A DNA stretch of 64,000 nucleotides from an uncultured Mesonia sp. (GTDB lineage Bacteria > Bacteroidota > Bacteroidia > Flavobacteriales > Flavobacteriaceae), in contig CATQIB010000011.1 in NCBI GenBank assembly GCA_958296185.1, positions 40,404 to 104,403 of the forward strand. The letters are read 5' to 3'. The stretch's first letter is position 1; each line of letters starts with the position of its first letter. Below the pieces are notes generated by a model. That model was given only the letters and a program-made list of their open reading frames with translations. It had not been told where the DNA came from and did no database searches. Below are positions 26,595 through 35,225 of the stretch, piece after piece. A program made the position numbers and the translations under genes.

Positions 26595-27623
26595 ATGAAA
26601 AAGCCTTTACTTCATTTTAACGCCAAAGGGATCTACTGCCAACAAGCCGATGTGTATTTAGATCCGTGGAAACCAGTAAAAAAGGCTATCATTACTCACG
26701 GTCACGCAGACCATTCGCGTTGGGGGCATCAGCAGTACATTACCCATCATACCAATGTACCTATCATCAAACACCGTTTGGGAGATATACAAGTGGCAGG
26801 AGTAAATTGGGGAGAAACGTTTATGGTAAACGGAGTAAAATTTTCTTTGCACCCCGCAGGCCATATAATAGGTTCTTCGCAAGTGCGGGTAGAGTACAAA
26901 GGTGAGGTGTGGGTATTTACTGGCGACTATAAACTAGAAGATGATGGTCTCGCAACTCCTTATGAACCAGTTAAGTGCCATAGTTTTATTACCGAGTGCA
27001 CTTTTGGCTTACCCGCGTTTAAATGGCAACCACAAAGAGAGGTTTTTAAAGAAATTAATCAGTGGTGGCAAGAAAACAGAGAAGAAGGCAATACATCTGT
27101 ATTATTTGCTTACTCATTGGGTAAGGCGCAGCGATTACTTAAAAATCTAGATTCAAGCATTGGAGAAATTTATACCCACGCTGCGATTGAAAATATGAAT
27201 GATGTGGTACGCGGCATTGCAAGCTTACCACAAACCAATCGCATAACAAAAGACACCAAAAAAGAAGAAATAAAAGGTAATTTAGTGCTGGCACCACCTA
27301 GTGCTCACGGTTCACCTTGGATTAGGAAAATGGTACCATATGTAACGGCGTCGGCAAGCGGTTGGATGACCTTTAGAGGCGCAAGAAGAAGACGAGCAAT
27401 AGATAAAGGCTTTGTACTTTCAGACCATTGCGATTGGTCAAGCTTGTTAAGTGCAATAAAAGCTACCGGAGCAGAAAAAATAATATGTACCCACGGTTAT
27501 ACCGATATTTTCTCAAGGTTCTTAAACGAGCAAGGTTTTGATGCCCGCACAGAACAAACCCAATTTGAAGAAGAAACGGCAGAAGAATTAAAATCGGGCG
27601 CGAGCAAACAAGAAAGACTATGA
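26595..27623 (+). CDS. Ligase-associated metallo-beta-lactamase exonuclease
   Basis: The 342-residue protein has the MBL-fold metal motif THGHADHSRWGH (HxHxDH) near residue 34, GHIIGSSQVRVEY, FTGDYKLEDD, ITECTFGLPAFKW and the late SDHCDWSSLL and CTHGYTD. This matches the Exo of the Lhr-Exo-Lig-MPE DNA repair module, which digests DNA ends. It comes first in the module here and overlaps the ligase gene by 4 bases. Upstream is a 110-base gap after the structured element. Confidence 0.92.
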   Translation: MKKPLLHFNAKGIYCQQADVYLDPWKPVKKAIITHGHADHSRWGHQQYITHHTNVPIIKHRLGDIQVAGVNWGETFMVNGVKFSLHPAGHIIGSSQVRVEYKGEVWVFTGDYKLEDDGLATPYEPVKCHSFITECTFGLPAFKWQPQREVFKEINQWWQENREEGNTSVLFAYSLGKAQRLLKNLDSSIGEIYTHAAIENMNDVVRGIASLPQTNRITKDTKKEEIKGNLVLAPPSAHGSPWIRKMVPYVTASASGWMTFRGARRRRAIDKGFVLSDHCDWSSLLSAIKATGAEKIICTHGYTDIFSRFLNEQGFDARTEQTQFEEETAEELKSGASKQERL

Positions 27624-29212
27624 AAGCATTTGCTCAACTCATAAAAACTTTAGATAGTACCAATAAAACAACGGTAAAGGTCAAAGCTCTAGCCAATTAC
27701 TTTAAAGAGGCTGAAGATAAAGATAACGTATGGACAATTGCTATCTTATCTCACCGTAGACCACCGCGCCCTGTGAATACCAAACTAATGCGGCAATGGG
27801 CGGCAGAACTTGCCCAAATACCGCTCTGGCTATTTGAAGAATCGTATCACATTGTTGGCGATCTTGCCGAAACCATTGCACTGGTAATACCTGCAGCACA
27901 GGAAAAATCAGAAAAGGGCTTACATCAATTTTTAAATGAAATGATTGCTCTTAAAAAGCAAAGCGAACAAGATAAAGAAGCTTATTTAAAAGAAAATTGG
28001 TTATGCTTAGATTACTACGAGCGCTTTGTTTTTACAAAACTATTTACGGGGAGTTTTCGTATAGGCGTAAGTCAAAAATTGATGACCCGAGCATTGGCAA
28101 TGGCCACTGATATTGATGAAGACATCTTGGCTTATAAATTAATGGGAAATTGGGATCCTAATAAAACCAGCTTTAAACGGTTAATTTTAGAAGAAAACAA
28201 ATCAGATTTCCTATCTAAACCTTATCCGTTTTATTTGGCCTATGCTATAGAAGGCGAATCCCAAGACTTAGGCGATATAACTAATTGGGCCGCCGAACAT
28301 AAATGGGATGGCATTCGTGCTCAAATGATTGTTAGAGAGGGGGAGTTGTTTGTTTGGAGTAGAGGAGAAGAGCTAGTAACCGAAAAATTTCCCGAGTTTG
28401 AGGTATTTACATCTGTAATTCCAGACGGTACGGTCATCGATGGCGAAATACTAGCATTTAATAATAATGAAATAGCTAGTTTTAAGGATTTACAAACCCG
28501 TATTGGTCGCAAAACGATAAGCAAAAAATTATTAGAGAAAACACCTGTTATTCTTAAGGCCTACGATTTGTTAGAATGGGAAGAAACAGACATAAGAGAG
28601 CAGTCTTATCAAAAGAGGCGTGAACTGCTTGAACGTTTAATAGATCAAACGGACCTCACAAATATTCCTTTGCAACTTTCGAACAATATGCGGTTTGAGA
28701 GTTGGCAAGAAGCAGCAAAAGAACGAGAACGCAGTAGAGCAGTGAAGTCTGAAGGGTTAATGCTTAAACGATGGGATTCTCCCTACTTAGTTGGTCGAAA
28801 GAAAGGCGATTGGTGGAAATGGAAGGTCGACCCATTTACCATAGATGCAGTTTTAACCTACGCTATGCGAGGCCACGGAAGAAGAAGTAACTTATTTACC
28901 GATTATACTTTTGGATTATGGGATAAAGAAAAAAAAGAACTTGTCACCTTCGCAAAAGCCTATTCAGGCCTTACCGATGCTGAATTTAGAAAGGTTGACG
29001 CTTGGATCAAAAAAAATACGCGAGAGCGTTTTGGACCCGTACGAAGTGTAAAGCCATTTCACGTTTTCGAAATTGCTTTTGAAGGTATCGCTCAATCAAA
29101 TCGGCATAAAAGCGGTGTGGCAACAAGATTTCCGCGCATTTTACGCTGGAGACAGGACAAAAAAATAGAAGAGGCCAACACCCTAGAGGATCTCAAAAAT
29201 TTAATAATCTAA
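27620..29212 (+). CDS. ATP-dependent DNA ligase (repair module)
   Basis: A 530-residue ligase with an N-terminal DNA-binding domain (about 1-200), the nucleotidyltransferase motif I EHKWDGIRAQ (Lys forms the AMP adduct), DGEILAF, RRELLERL and the OB domain with WWKWK and FGPVRSVKPFHVFEIAFEG. It seals nicks and acts beside the NAD-dependent LigA, which is not in this window. It overlaps the exonuclease gene (ATGA) and is 18 bases from the helicase gene, so one transcript is likely. Confidence 0.94.
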   Translation: MKAFAQLIKTLDSTNKTTVKVKALANYFKEAEDKDNVWTIAILSHRRPPRPVNTKLMRQWAAELAQIPLWLFEESYHIVGDLAETIALVIPAAQEKSEKGLHQFLNEMIALKKQSEQDKEAYLKENWLCLDYYERFVFTKLFTGSFRIGVSQKLMTRALAMATDIDEDILAYKLMGNWDPNKTSFKRLILEENKSDFLSKPYPFYLAYAIEGESQDLGDITNWAAEHKWDGIRAQMIVREGELFVWSRGEELVTEKFPEFEVFTSVIPDGTVIDGEILAFNNNEIASFKDLQTRIGRKTISKKLLEKTPVILKAYDLLEWEETDIREQSYQKRRELLERLIDQTDLTNIPLQLSNNMRFESWQEAAKERERSRAVKSEGLMLKRWDSPYLVGRKKGDWWKWKVDPFTIDAVLTYAMRGHGRRSNLFTDYTFGLWDKEKKELVTFAKAYSGLTDAEFRKVDAWIKKNTRERFGPVRSVKPFHVFEIAFEGIAQSNRHKSGVATRFPRILRWRQDKKIEEANTLEDLKNLII

Positions 29213-29230
29213 TCTGGAAAGGTAAGCTTA

Positions 29231-31708
29231 ATGAATAAAAAGGAATCTTTAGCTATAGCCCAAGATTGGTTTACAAAGCAAAACTGGAAACCGTTTAAAT
29301 TTCAAAAAGATACTTGGAAAGCTTACGAGCAAGGCAAAAACGGACTCTTAAATGCGCCGACAGGAAGTGGGAAAACCTATGCTTTATGGGTGCCTATTGT
29401 ACTCGAATTACTGCGCATTAAAGCTAAAGAAGGTAAACTTAAAAAAGGGATAAAAGCGCTATGGATAACCCCGTTAAGGGCGCTTTCGAGCGAGATAGAA
29501 CAAGCCACTTTGCGATTTAGTCAAGAAGTCTTTCCAGAAATTACGATTGGAATTCGCACGGGTGACACTTCTCAAAAAGTAAGAGCAGCACAAAAGAGAA
29601 AGATGCCAGATTTGCTCATTACTACGCCCGAGAGTTTACAACTACTTTTGGCCTCAAAAAAATACAATCAAATTTTTGCGAGTCTTAATGCCGTGGTGGT
29701 AGATGAATGGCACGAGTTATTAGGTAGTAAACGAGGCGTGCAAATGGAGCTGGCTTTAAGCCGATTGAAAGCAATAAGCTCTTCTTTAAAAATTTGGGGT
29801 ATATCTGCCACTATTGGTAATTTAGAACAAGCACGTGAGGTTTTATTGGGACCTCAATCAAATCATTTAAAAAATTCTGTACTTATTAAGGCCAGACTTA
29901 AAAAGAAGATTAAGGTTCAATCTATTATTCCTAATAGCATGGAAAAATTTCCATGGCGGGGACATTTAGGCTTACAATTGCTCGATGAGGTCGTGGGCAT
30001 AATTCGTCATTCAAAAACCACTTTAATTTTTACCAATACCCGCTCGCAATGCGAATTGTGGTTTCAGCAACTATTGGAGCGATACCCTGAGTTTGCGGGA
30101 GAATTAGCGATGCACCACGGTAGCATAAGTAAAGCAACCCGTTTGTGGGTAGAGCAAGCCATTCGGCAAGAAACACTTAAGGCGGTAGTTTGCACCTCAA
30201 GTTTAGACTTAGGGGTAGACTTTGCCCCTGTAGAGACAATCGTACAAATTGGAGGACCAAAAGGGGTCGCAAGATTTTTACAACGCGCAGGTAGAAGTGG
30301 TCATCAGCCGCGTGAAACCAGTGTTATTCATTTTCTGCCTACGCACGGGATAGAGCTAATAGAAGCTTCAGCCTTAAAAAAGGCAGTGAAGAATCAAGCG
30401 GTAGAAAATCGCATTCCTTATTTCTTAAGCTATGATGTTTTAATTCAATACCTTATTACCTTGGCGGTTTCAGATGGTTTTTATCCTGAAAGCATTTTTA
30501 ACGAAATAAAACAAACCTTCTGTTATCAAATTATTGGTGAAAAAGAATGGCAATGGTGCTTAAACTTTATAACCTACGGTGGCGAAAGCCTAAAAACCTA
30601 TGACGAATACCGTAAAGTTGAAATCCTAGAAGACGGCTTGTTTAAAATAAACAATCGTGGCGTAGCTATGCGTCATCGATTGCAAATTGGTACAATTGTA
30701 AGCGATGCAGTGTTGGCGGTGAAGTATGTAAAAGGTGGATTTATTGGCAGTATTGAAGAGTTTTTTGTTTCTAAACTTACACCTGGCGATGTATTTACTT
30801 TTGCGGGTAGAAATCTTGAATTTGTGCGAATAAAAGGTATGCAGGTACACGTAAGAAAATCTAAAAAGAAGACAGCAAAAGTGCCCAGTTGGGCAGGAGG
30901 CAGAATGAGTTTCTCCTCGCAAATGAGTGAGTTGTTAAGGGAGGAAATGTATGCGGCAAGTTCAGCGTTTCCAGATAGTGATGGGCCAAATCAGAAATTA
31001 ACACCTGAGTTAAAAGCCTTAAAACCTATATTTAAAAGGCAAGTACAAGAATCGATTATACCAAGACCCAATCAATTTTTAATAGAAACTTTTAAAACCC
31101 GAGAAGGCTACCATGCGGTTTTTTATCCCTTTGAAGGGCGTTTTGTACACGAGGCACTGGCAAGCTTAATCGCTTATAGGTTGAGTTTGCTTACGCCGAT
31201 ATCATTAAGTATAGCTTTTAATGATTATGGTTTTGAATTATTATCTGATCAAGAAATAGACGTACAGCAAATCTTAGATAATGAGTTGTTTACAAGCGAA
31301 TTTTTAATGGATGACTTGTACAAAAGTCTAAATGCTACCGAGATGGCTCGTAGAAAATTTAGAGATATTGCTGTTATTGCTGGTTTGGTTTTTACCGGCT
31401 ACCCCAGCCAGTTAATTAAAGCCAAACATTTGCAGTCAAGTGCGCAACTATTATTTGATGTTTTTAGAGATTACGAACCAGAGAACCTATTGTTTTTACA
31501 AGCCTTTACAGAAACCTTTGAACATCAATTACAAGAAGAAAGATTACGAATAGCCTTAGACAGAATAGAGCAACAACAAATAGTTTGGAAAAAATGTAAA
31601 AAACCAACTCCGTTTTCATTTCCTATCATTACCGATAGGCTTCGTGAGAAACTATCTTCAGAGAAATTAGAAGATCGTATCAAAAGAATGATAAAAGCTT
31701 TTTCTTAA
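29231..31708 (+). CDS. Ligase-associated DEXH helicase (Lhr core type)
   Basis: An 825-residue superfamily 2 helicase. Motif I APTGSGKTYAL, motif II DEWHELLG (DEWH variant), motif III SATIGN, motif IV region IFTNTRSQCELW, SSLDLGVDFAPVE and motif VI QRAGRSGHQP are in order, then the Lhr-type winged-helix and beta-barrel region. Lhr core enzymes unwind RNA-DNA hybrids in the 3'-to-5' direction. It is the third gene of the repair module and is followed by the PrcB-like lipoprotein gene 76 bases later. Confidence 0.94.
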   Translation: MNKKESLAIAQDWFTKQNWKPFKFQKDTWKAYEQGKNGLLNAPTGSGKTYALWVPIVLELLRIKAKEGKLKKGIKALWITPLRALSSEIEQATLRFSQEVFPEITIGIRTGDTSQKVRAAQKRKMPDLLITTPESLQLLLASKKYNQIFASLNAVVVDEWHELLGSKRGVQMELALSRLKAISSSLKIWGISATIGNLEQAREVLLGPQSNHLKNSVLIKARLKKKIKVQSIIPNSMEKFPWRGHLGLQLLDEVVGIIRHSKTTLIFTNTRSQCELWFQQLLERYPEFAGELAMHHGSISKATRLWVEQAIRQETLKAVVCTSSLDLGVDFAPVETIVQIGGPKGVARFLQRAGRSGHQPRETSVIHFLPTHGIELIEASALKKAVKNQAVENRIPYFLSYDVLIQYLITLAVSDGFYPESIFNEIKQTFCYQIIGEKEWQWCLNFITYGGESLKTYDEYRKVEILEDGLFKINNRGVAMRHRLQIGTIVSDAVLAVKYVKGGFIGSIEEFFVSKLTPGDVFTFAGRNLEFVRIKGMQVHVRKSKKKTAKVPSWAGGRMSFSSQMSELLREEMYAASSAFPDSDGPNQKLTPELKALKPIFKRQVQESIIPRPNQFLIETFKTREGYHAVFYPFEGRFVHEALASLIAYRLSLLTPISLSIAFNDYGFELLSDQEIDVQQILDNELFTSEFLMDDLYKSLNATEMARRKFRDIAVIAGLVFTGYPSQLIKAKHLQSSAQLLFDVFRDYEPENLLFLQAFTETFEHQLQEERLRIALDRIEQQQIVWKKCKKPTPFSFPIITDRLREKLSSEKLEDRIKRMIKAFS

Positions 31709-31784
31709 GTATTCAGGTTATTCAAAATTCTGTTAATAAATTTAGATTCAGTTTCAAAGTCCTTATATTGCATCAAAAAATAAC

Positions 31785-32249
31785 ATGAAAGCAGCTTTAG
31801 GTATCTTTATTTTGGTATTTTCTTTAATCAGTTGTAACACCATGCAGCGCACACACATCACTCAAGATTCATTAGCCTTAGTAGGAACAGGAAACTTATA
31901 TGGTAATGGAGAAGAAAATTTAGAACCTAACACTACAGTGATTCGGCAAAGTGCCGAGTGGGAACAAGTTAAACGTAAGATGGATGCCATAAATGCCACA
32001 ACGAGTTCTTTTAAAGGCCTTCCGGTAAACTTTGAAAATGAGATGGTTCTGGCAATTATTAGCGATATAAAAACTACTGGAGGCTATGCTATAGATGTTT
32101 TAGGAGTTGAAGAAAAGGATGAAGAAATAATTATAAATTATACCATGCATCGTCCAGATGGCGTGGCGAGTACTGTAATGACTCAGCCATACTATGTGGC
32201 TAAACTTCCAAAAAGAGACAAGCCCGTTCGGTTTGTAAAACAAAAATAA
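31785..32249 (+). CDS. PrcB-family lipoprotein
   Basis: The 154-residue protein has a lipoprotein signal peptide with lipobox LISC (lipidated Cys17) and a C-terminal domain of the protease-complex PrcB family: FENEMVLAIISDIKTTGGYAIDVLGVEE, then PYYVAKLPKRDKPVRFV. It should sit in the cell envelope. The fit to PrcB is by eye on pattern (EMVLA, TGGY, PYYVVKLPK) and deserves a profile search. It lies between the helicase and the PdeM genes of the repair module, ending two bases before PdeM, so it appears inserted into that operon. Confidence 0.7.
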   Translation: MKAALGIFILVFSLISCNTMQRTHITQDSLALVGTGNLYGNGEENLEPNTTVIRQSAEWEQVKRKMDAINATTSSFKGLPVNFENEMVLAIISDIKTTGGYAIDVLGVEEKDEEIIINYTMHRPDGVASTVMTQPYYVAKLPKRDKPVRFVKQK

Positions 32250-32251
32250 GC

Positions 32252-32878
32252 TTGATTACAATAAAAAACCAACACTTTACACCCGATGCTTCGGGTGTTT
32301 TATTTTGGGAAAATAAGGAGATTTTACTTGTAGCCGATGTGCACTTTGGTAAAATTGCACACTTTAGAAAATTCGGTAGTGCCGTGCCGTCTGCAGCTAT
32401 AACAGCCAATTTTCAAAAGTTAGATGAGGCAATCAAAAAATACAATCCGCGAAAGCTTATTTTTCTAGGAGATTTATTTCATAGTGATTATAATCAAGAG
32501 TTTGAATTGTTTGAGCACTGGGTCAAACAACAAAATTGTAGCATTTTTTTAATTAAGGGAAATCACGATGTTGTGCACCCGTCCTTTTTTAAAAAAGCCA
32601 ACTTAGAGGTACTGCCTTATTTAATAATTGGTGATTTTTATCTTACACATAAGCCCGAGCATAAACCTGGTTATTTTACATTATGCGGTCATCTTCACCC
32701 TGGTTACGCTTTACGCGGATTGGGTAAGCAGAAACTAAAACTACCTTGTTTTTATCAAGCAAAGAACCAATTGATTTTACCTGCTTTTGGAACTTTTACC
32801 GGTTTGTATTTGGTAGAACCTAAGGTAAATGAATCGGTTTATGTATGCGGGCAACAAGAGGTAATTAGAGTGCAGTAG
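32252..32878 (+). CDS. pdeM: Ligase-associated phosphoesterase PdeM
   Basis: A 208-residue metallophosphoesterase with DVHFGK (about residue 31), GDLFHS (about 71), KGNHD (about 99) and CGHLHPG (about 150), the order of two-metal nucleases. It is the MPE partner of Lhr, Exo and Lig and has DNA endonuclease-type activity in studied bacteria. The start is TTG, two bases after the lipoprotein stop; no ATG occurs early enough to keep the first beta strand (ITIKNQHFTPDASG). Length fits the family. Confidence 0.85.
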   Translation: MITIKNQHFTPDASGVLFWENKEILLVADVHFGKIAHFRKFGSAVPSAAITANFQKLDEAIKKYNPRKLIFLGDLFHSDYNQEFELFEHWVKQQNCSIFLIKGNHDVVHPSFFKKANLEVLPYLIIGDFYLTHKPEHKPGYFTLCGHLHPGYALRGLGKQKLKLPCFYQAKNQLILPAFGTFTGLYLVEPKVNESVYVCGQQEVIRVQ

Positions 32879-32943
32879 ATTTTAACGCTTTGCTATCGCG
32901 CTTATTAGCGCATTGTTTTTATCTTTAATATAAAATCATACCT

Positions 32944-33741
32944 ATGAAAACTAAATTACTGGCTGTTTTTAACTTTATTTCGGTATTAATTGCTATTGCA
33001 ACAAGCTATTTTACCCAAGCATTTAAATTAAATGGAAACACGATTGGCAGCCTTAGTAAACAACCTGAATATGCTAACTTATTTACACCAGCGGGTTACG
33101 CTTTTGCCATTTGGGGTCTCATCTATTTAAGTCTGTTGGCTTTTAGCGTTTTTCATTTGATACGCATTTTTAAACAAGGAAAAACAGAAGAATTTTTATT
33201 ACAAACGGGAAGTAAGTTGATTCTAGCTAATTTAGCGACTTCAGCATGGGTGGTTGCGTGGTTGTATGAATATACAGCTATTTCTGTAGTTTTAATGTTT
33301 ATTGCTTTAGTTGCACTTTTGCGCATAGTGGTTGCTACACGTATGGAGGTTTGGGATGCGCCCCTGTCTATTATTGCTTTTAATTGGTGGCCAATATGCT
33401 TGTATGCCGGTTGGCTAAGTGTTGCTTCCATTGCCAATACCGCTGCTTTTCTAGTGAAGATAGATTGGCAACCTTTTATATTTAATGAGGAGCAGTATAC
33501 TTTGATTATGATAATCGTAGCCACTATTATCAATTTAGCAATGATTTTTTATAGAAACATGCGAGAATTTGCAGCAGTGGGAATTTGGGCACTGGTGGCG
33601 ATTTATTTCAAACAAATCGATAATCAAGACAGTATAGCTTATACCGCTCTCATAGGAGCAATTGTAATTGCTTTATATGCGGGGTACCATGGTTTTAAAA
33701 ATAGAAAAACTAATCCCTTATACCGTATTCTGAATAGCTAA
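32944..33741 (+). CDS. TspO/MBR-like tryptophan-rich membrane protein
   Basis: The 265-residue protein has about seven hydrophobic segments and the long TspO-like form with Phe/Trp-rich segments (FTPAGYAFAIWGLIYLSLLAF; FNWWPICLYAGWLSVASIAN). Such proteins bind tetrapyrroles or sterols in characterised members; the function here is uncertain. It is the last rightward gene before the converging oxidoreductase, whose stop overlaps its end by 4 bases. No partner gene is evident. Confidence 0.75.
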   Translation: MKTKLLAVFNFISVLIAIATSYFTQAFKLNGNTIGSLSKQPEYANLFTPAGYAFAIWGLIYLSLLAFSVFHLIRIFKQGKTEEFLLQTGSKLILANLATSAWVVAWLYEYTAISVVLMFIALVALLRIVVATRMEVWDAPLSIIAFNWWPICLYAGWLSVASIANTAAFLVKIDWQPFIFNEEQYTLIMIIVATIINLAMIFYRNMREFAAVGIWALVAIYFKQIDNQDSIAYTALIGAIVIALYAGYHGFKNRKTNPLYRILNS

Positions 33742-35114
33742 ATCATACTTTTTATATCATTCCCCCAACTGGGATAACTAAATACCATTTTTTTTAGGGC
33801 TTGGGTGTCTAGCTTGAGATTCATAGCTAAAGTAAAAAGATTAATCATTTCGGCGGCCTGCGGACCAATAATATGCGCTCCCAAAATTTGATTTGTTTTT
33901 TTATCTACCAGTGTTTTAAAGCCATAAAAGGCTTGGTTTTCACGTTTGGCATTGTACCAATCCAATTGCGTTTTGCATTTAACGCTAAAAGATAGGTTTT
34001 TCTCCTTGGCCTCCTCCTCTGTAAGTCCGACCATAGCAATTTGCGGATGGGTAAAAACCACAGATGGTTGATTTGGGTAATCTATTTGGCTAGATTTTTT
34101 ATTTTTCAGAAGTTGATCAATCACCAGCTCAGCTTCAAAAGAAGAAAGTGGAGTAAGCGGCAGACCACTAGAATCCGCCACATCGCCGCAAGCATAAACA
34201 TTTTTATTCCCTGTATTTTGCAGGTGGGTATTCACTGCAACACCCTTTTTAGAGTATGCCACGTTTCCTTGATCTAAATTTAGTTCGTCAATAGAGGGAA
34301 TTCTTCCTGCTGTATTGATCACCATTTCAGTTTTCTCCTCTATTTCTTTATCGTGTTGCTTTGCGCTTACGCGGAAATATTTTCGTAATTTTTCAATTTT
34401 ATACACATTAGCATTAAAAATAAAGCGTACCCCATTTGCTTCCATAGCTTTAACAAGAGAGGTTACAAGATCTTTATCAAAACGACTTAAAGGCCTTTCA
34501 GTTCCCTCTATTACAGTCACCTTTACACCAAGGCTAGCAGCTAAATGGGCAAACTCCATCCCAATATAACCTGCGCCTACAAATAGCATACTTTCGGGTA
34601 GTTTATCTAAATTTAAGAATTCATCACTATTTAAAGTTAAATCCCACCCTGTAATATCAAGTTGAATAGGCTTGTTTCCTGTGGCAATTATAATTTTTTT
34701 GGCTTTTACCGTTTTCCCTTCTACCGATAGGCTTTTTTCGTCTAAAAAATAGGGAGATTGATGATACATGCTAATCCCAAGCGCACGAAGGTCTTTTTCT
34801 GTCGCCATAGGTACAGCATCGACAAAAGTTTCTTTAAAAGACTGCAAATTTTCCCAGTTAATGGCAGGTAAACTTTTAACTCCTTTTCCTTGCATTTGTT
34901 TACAGCGATCAAGTATTTCACTCAATCCTAACAAAACCTTTTTAGGGTCACAACCTCGAAGGGCACAAGTACCTCCAAAGGCTTTGTTGTCAGCTATAGC
35001 AACGTTTTTTCCTGCTTGAGCACAAGCCTTTGCAACCATTTTTCCTGCTGTGCCTGTACCTATGACAAATACGTCATACTCTTTTATACCCATCTTTTTC
35101 GACAAAAGATACAA
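33738..35114 (-). CDS. FAD/NAD(P)-dependent disulfide oxidoreductase
   Basis: A 458-residue flavoprotein of the class I disulfide reductase family. It shows the FAD-binding VIGTGTAGKM, the redox-active pair in GGTCALRGCDPKK (CxxxxC), the NAD(P) turn VGAGYIGMEFA, the second FAD motif VYACGDVADS and the dimerisation domain (VVFTHPQIAMVGLTEEEA, ending FSYPSWGNDIKSM). It looks like a glutathione-reductase/mercuric-reductase relative of undetermined substrate. The usual dimer-interface catalytic HPT is replaced by FSYPSW, suggesting the reaction differs. The start may be the internal Met (MGIKEYD). Confidence 0.85.
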   Translation of the reverse strand: MYLLSKKMGIKEYDVFVIGTGTAGKMVAKACAQAGKNVAIADNKAFGGTCALRGCDPKKVLLGLSEILDRCKQMQGKGVKSLPAINWENLQSFKETFVDAVPMATEKDLRALGISMYHQSPYFLDEKSLSVEGKTVKAKKIIIATGNKPIQLDITGWDLTLNSDEFLNLDKLPESMLFVGAGYIGMEFAHLAASLGVKVTVIEGTERPLSRFDKDLVTSLVKAMEANGVRFIFNANVYKIEKLRKYFRVSAKQHDKEIEEKTEMVINTAGRIPSIDELNLDQGNVAYSKKGVAVNTHLQNTGNKNVYACGDVADSSGLPLTPLSSFEAELVIDQLLKNKKSSQIDYPNQPSVVFTHPQIAMVGLTEEEAKEKNLSFSVKCKTQLDWYNAKRENQAFYGFKTLVDKKTNQILGAHIIGPQAAEMINLFTLAMNLKLDTQALKKMVFSYPSWGNDIKSMI

Positions 35115-35189
35115 GGTTTTAGTATAGTGAGCTGTTAGAAAAATGATAAATTGTTTTAGTTTAAAAGCACGTTAAATAAAAATCAGCTA

Positions 35190-35220
35190 TTGCCTACTTT
35201 GGCCCAAGCATTTATCTTTG
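35190..35220 (+). promoter_or_regulatory. Promoter of mfd
   Basis: TTG at 35190-35192 and TATCTTTG at 35213-35220 are spaced by 20 bases, a good Bacteroidota promoter. The start ATG at 35226 follows the -7 box by 5 bases, so the mRNA would be leaderless or have only a few leader bases. Confidence 0.6.
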
Positions 35221-35225
35221 TGGGC

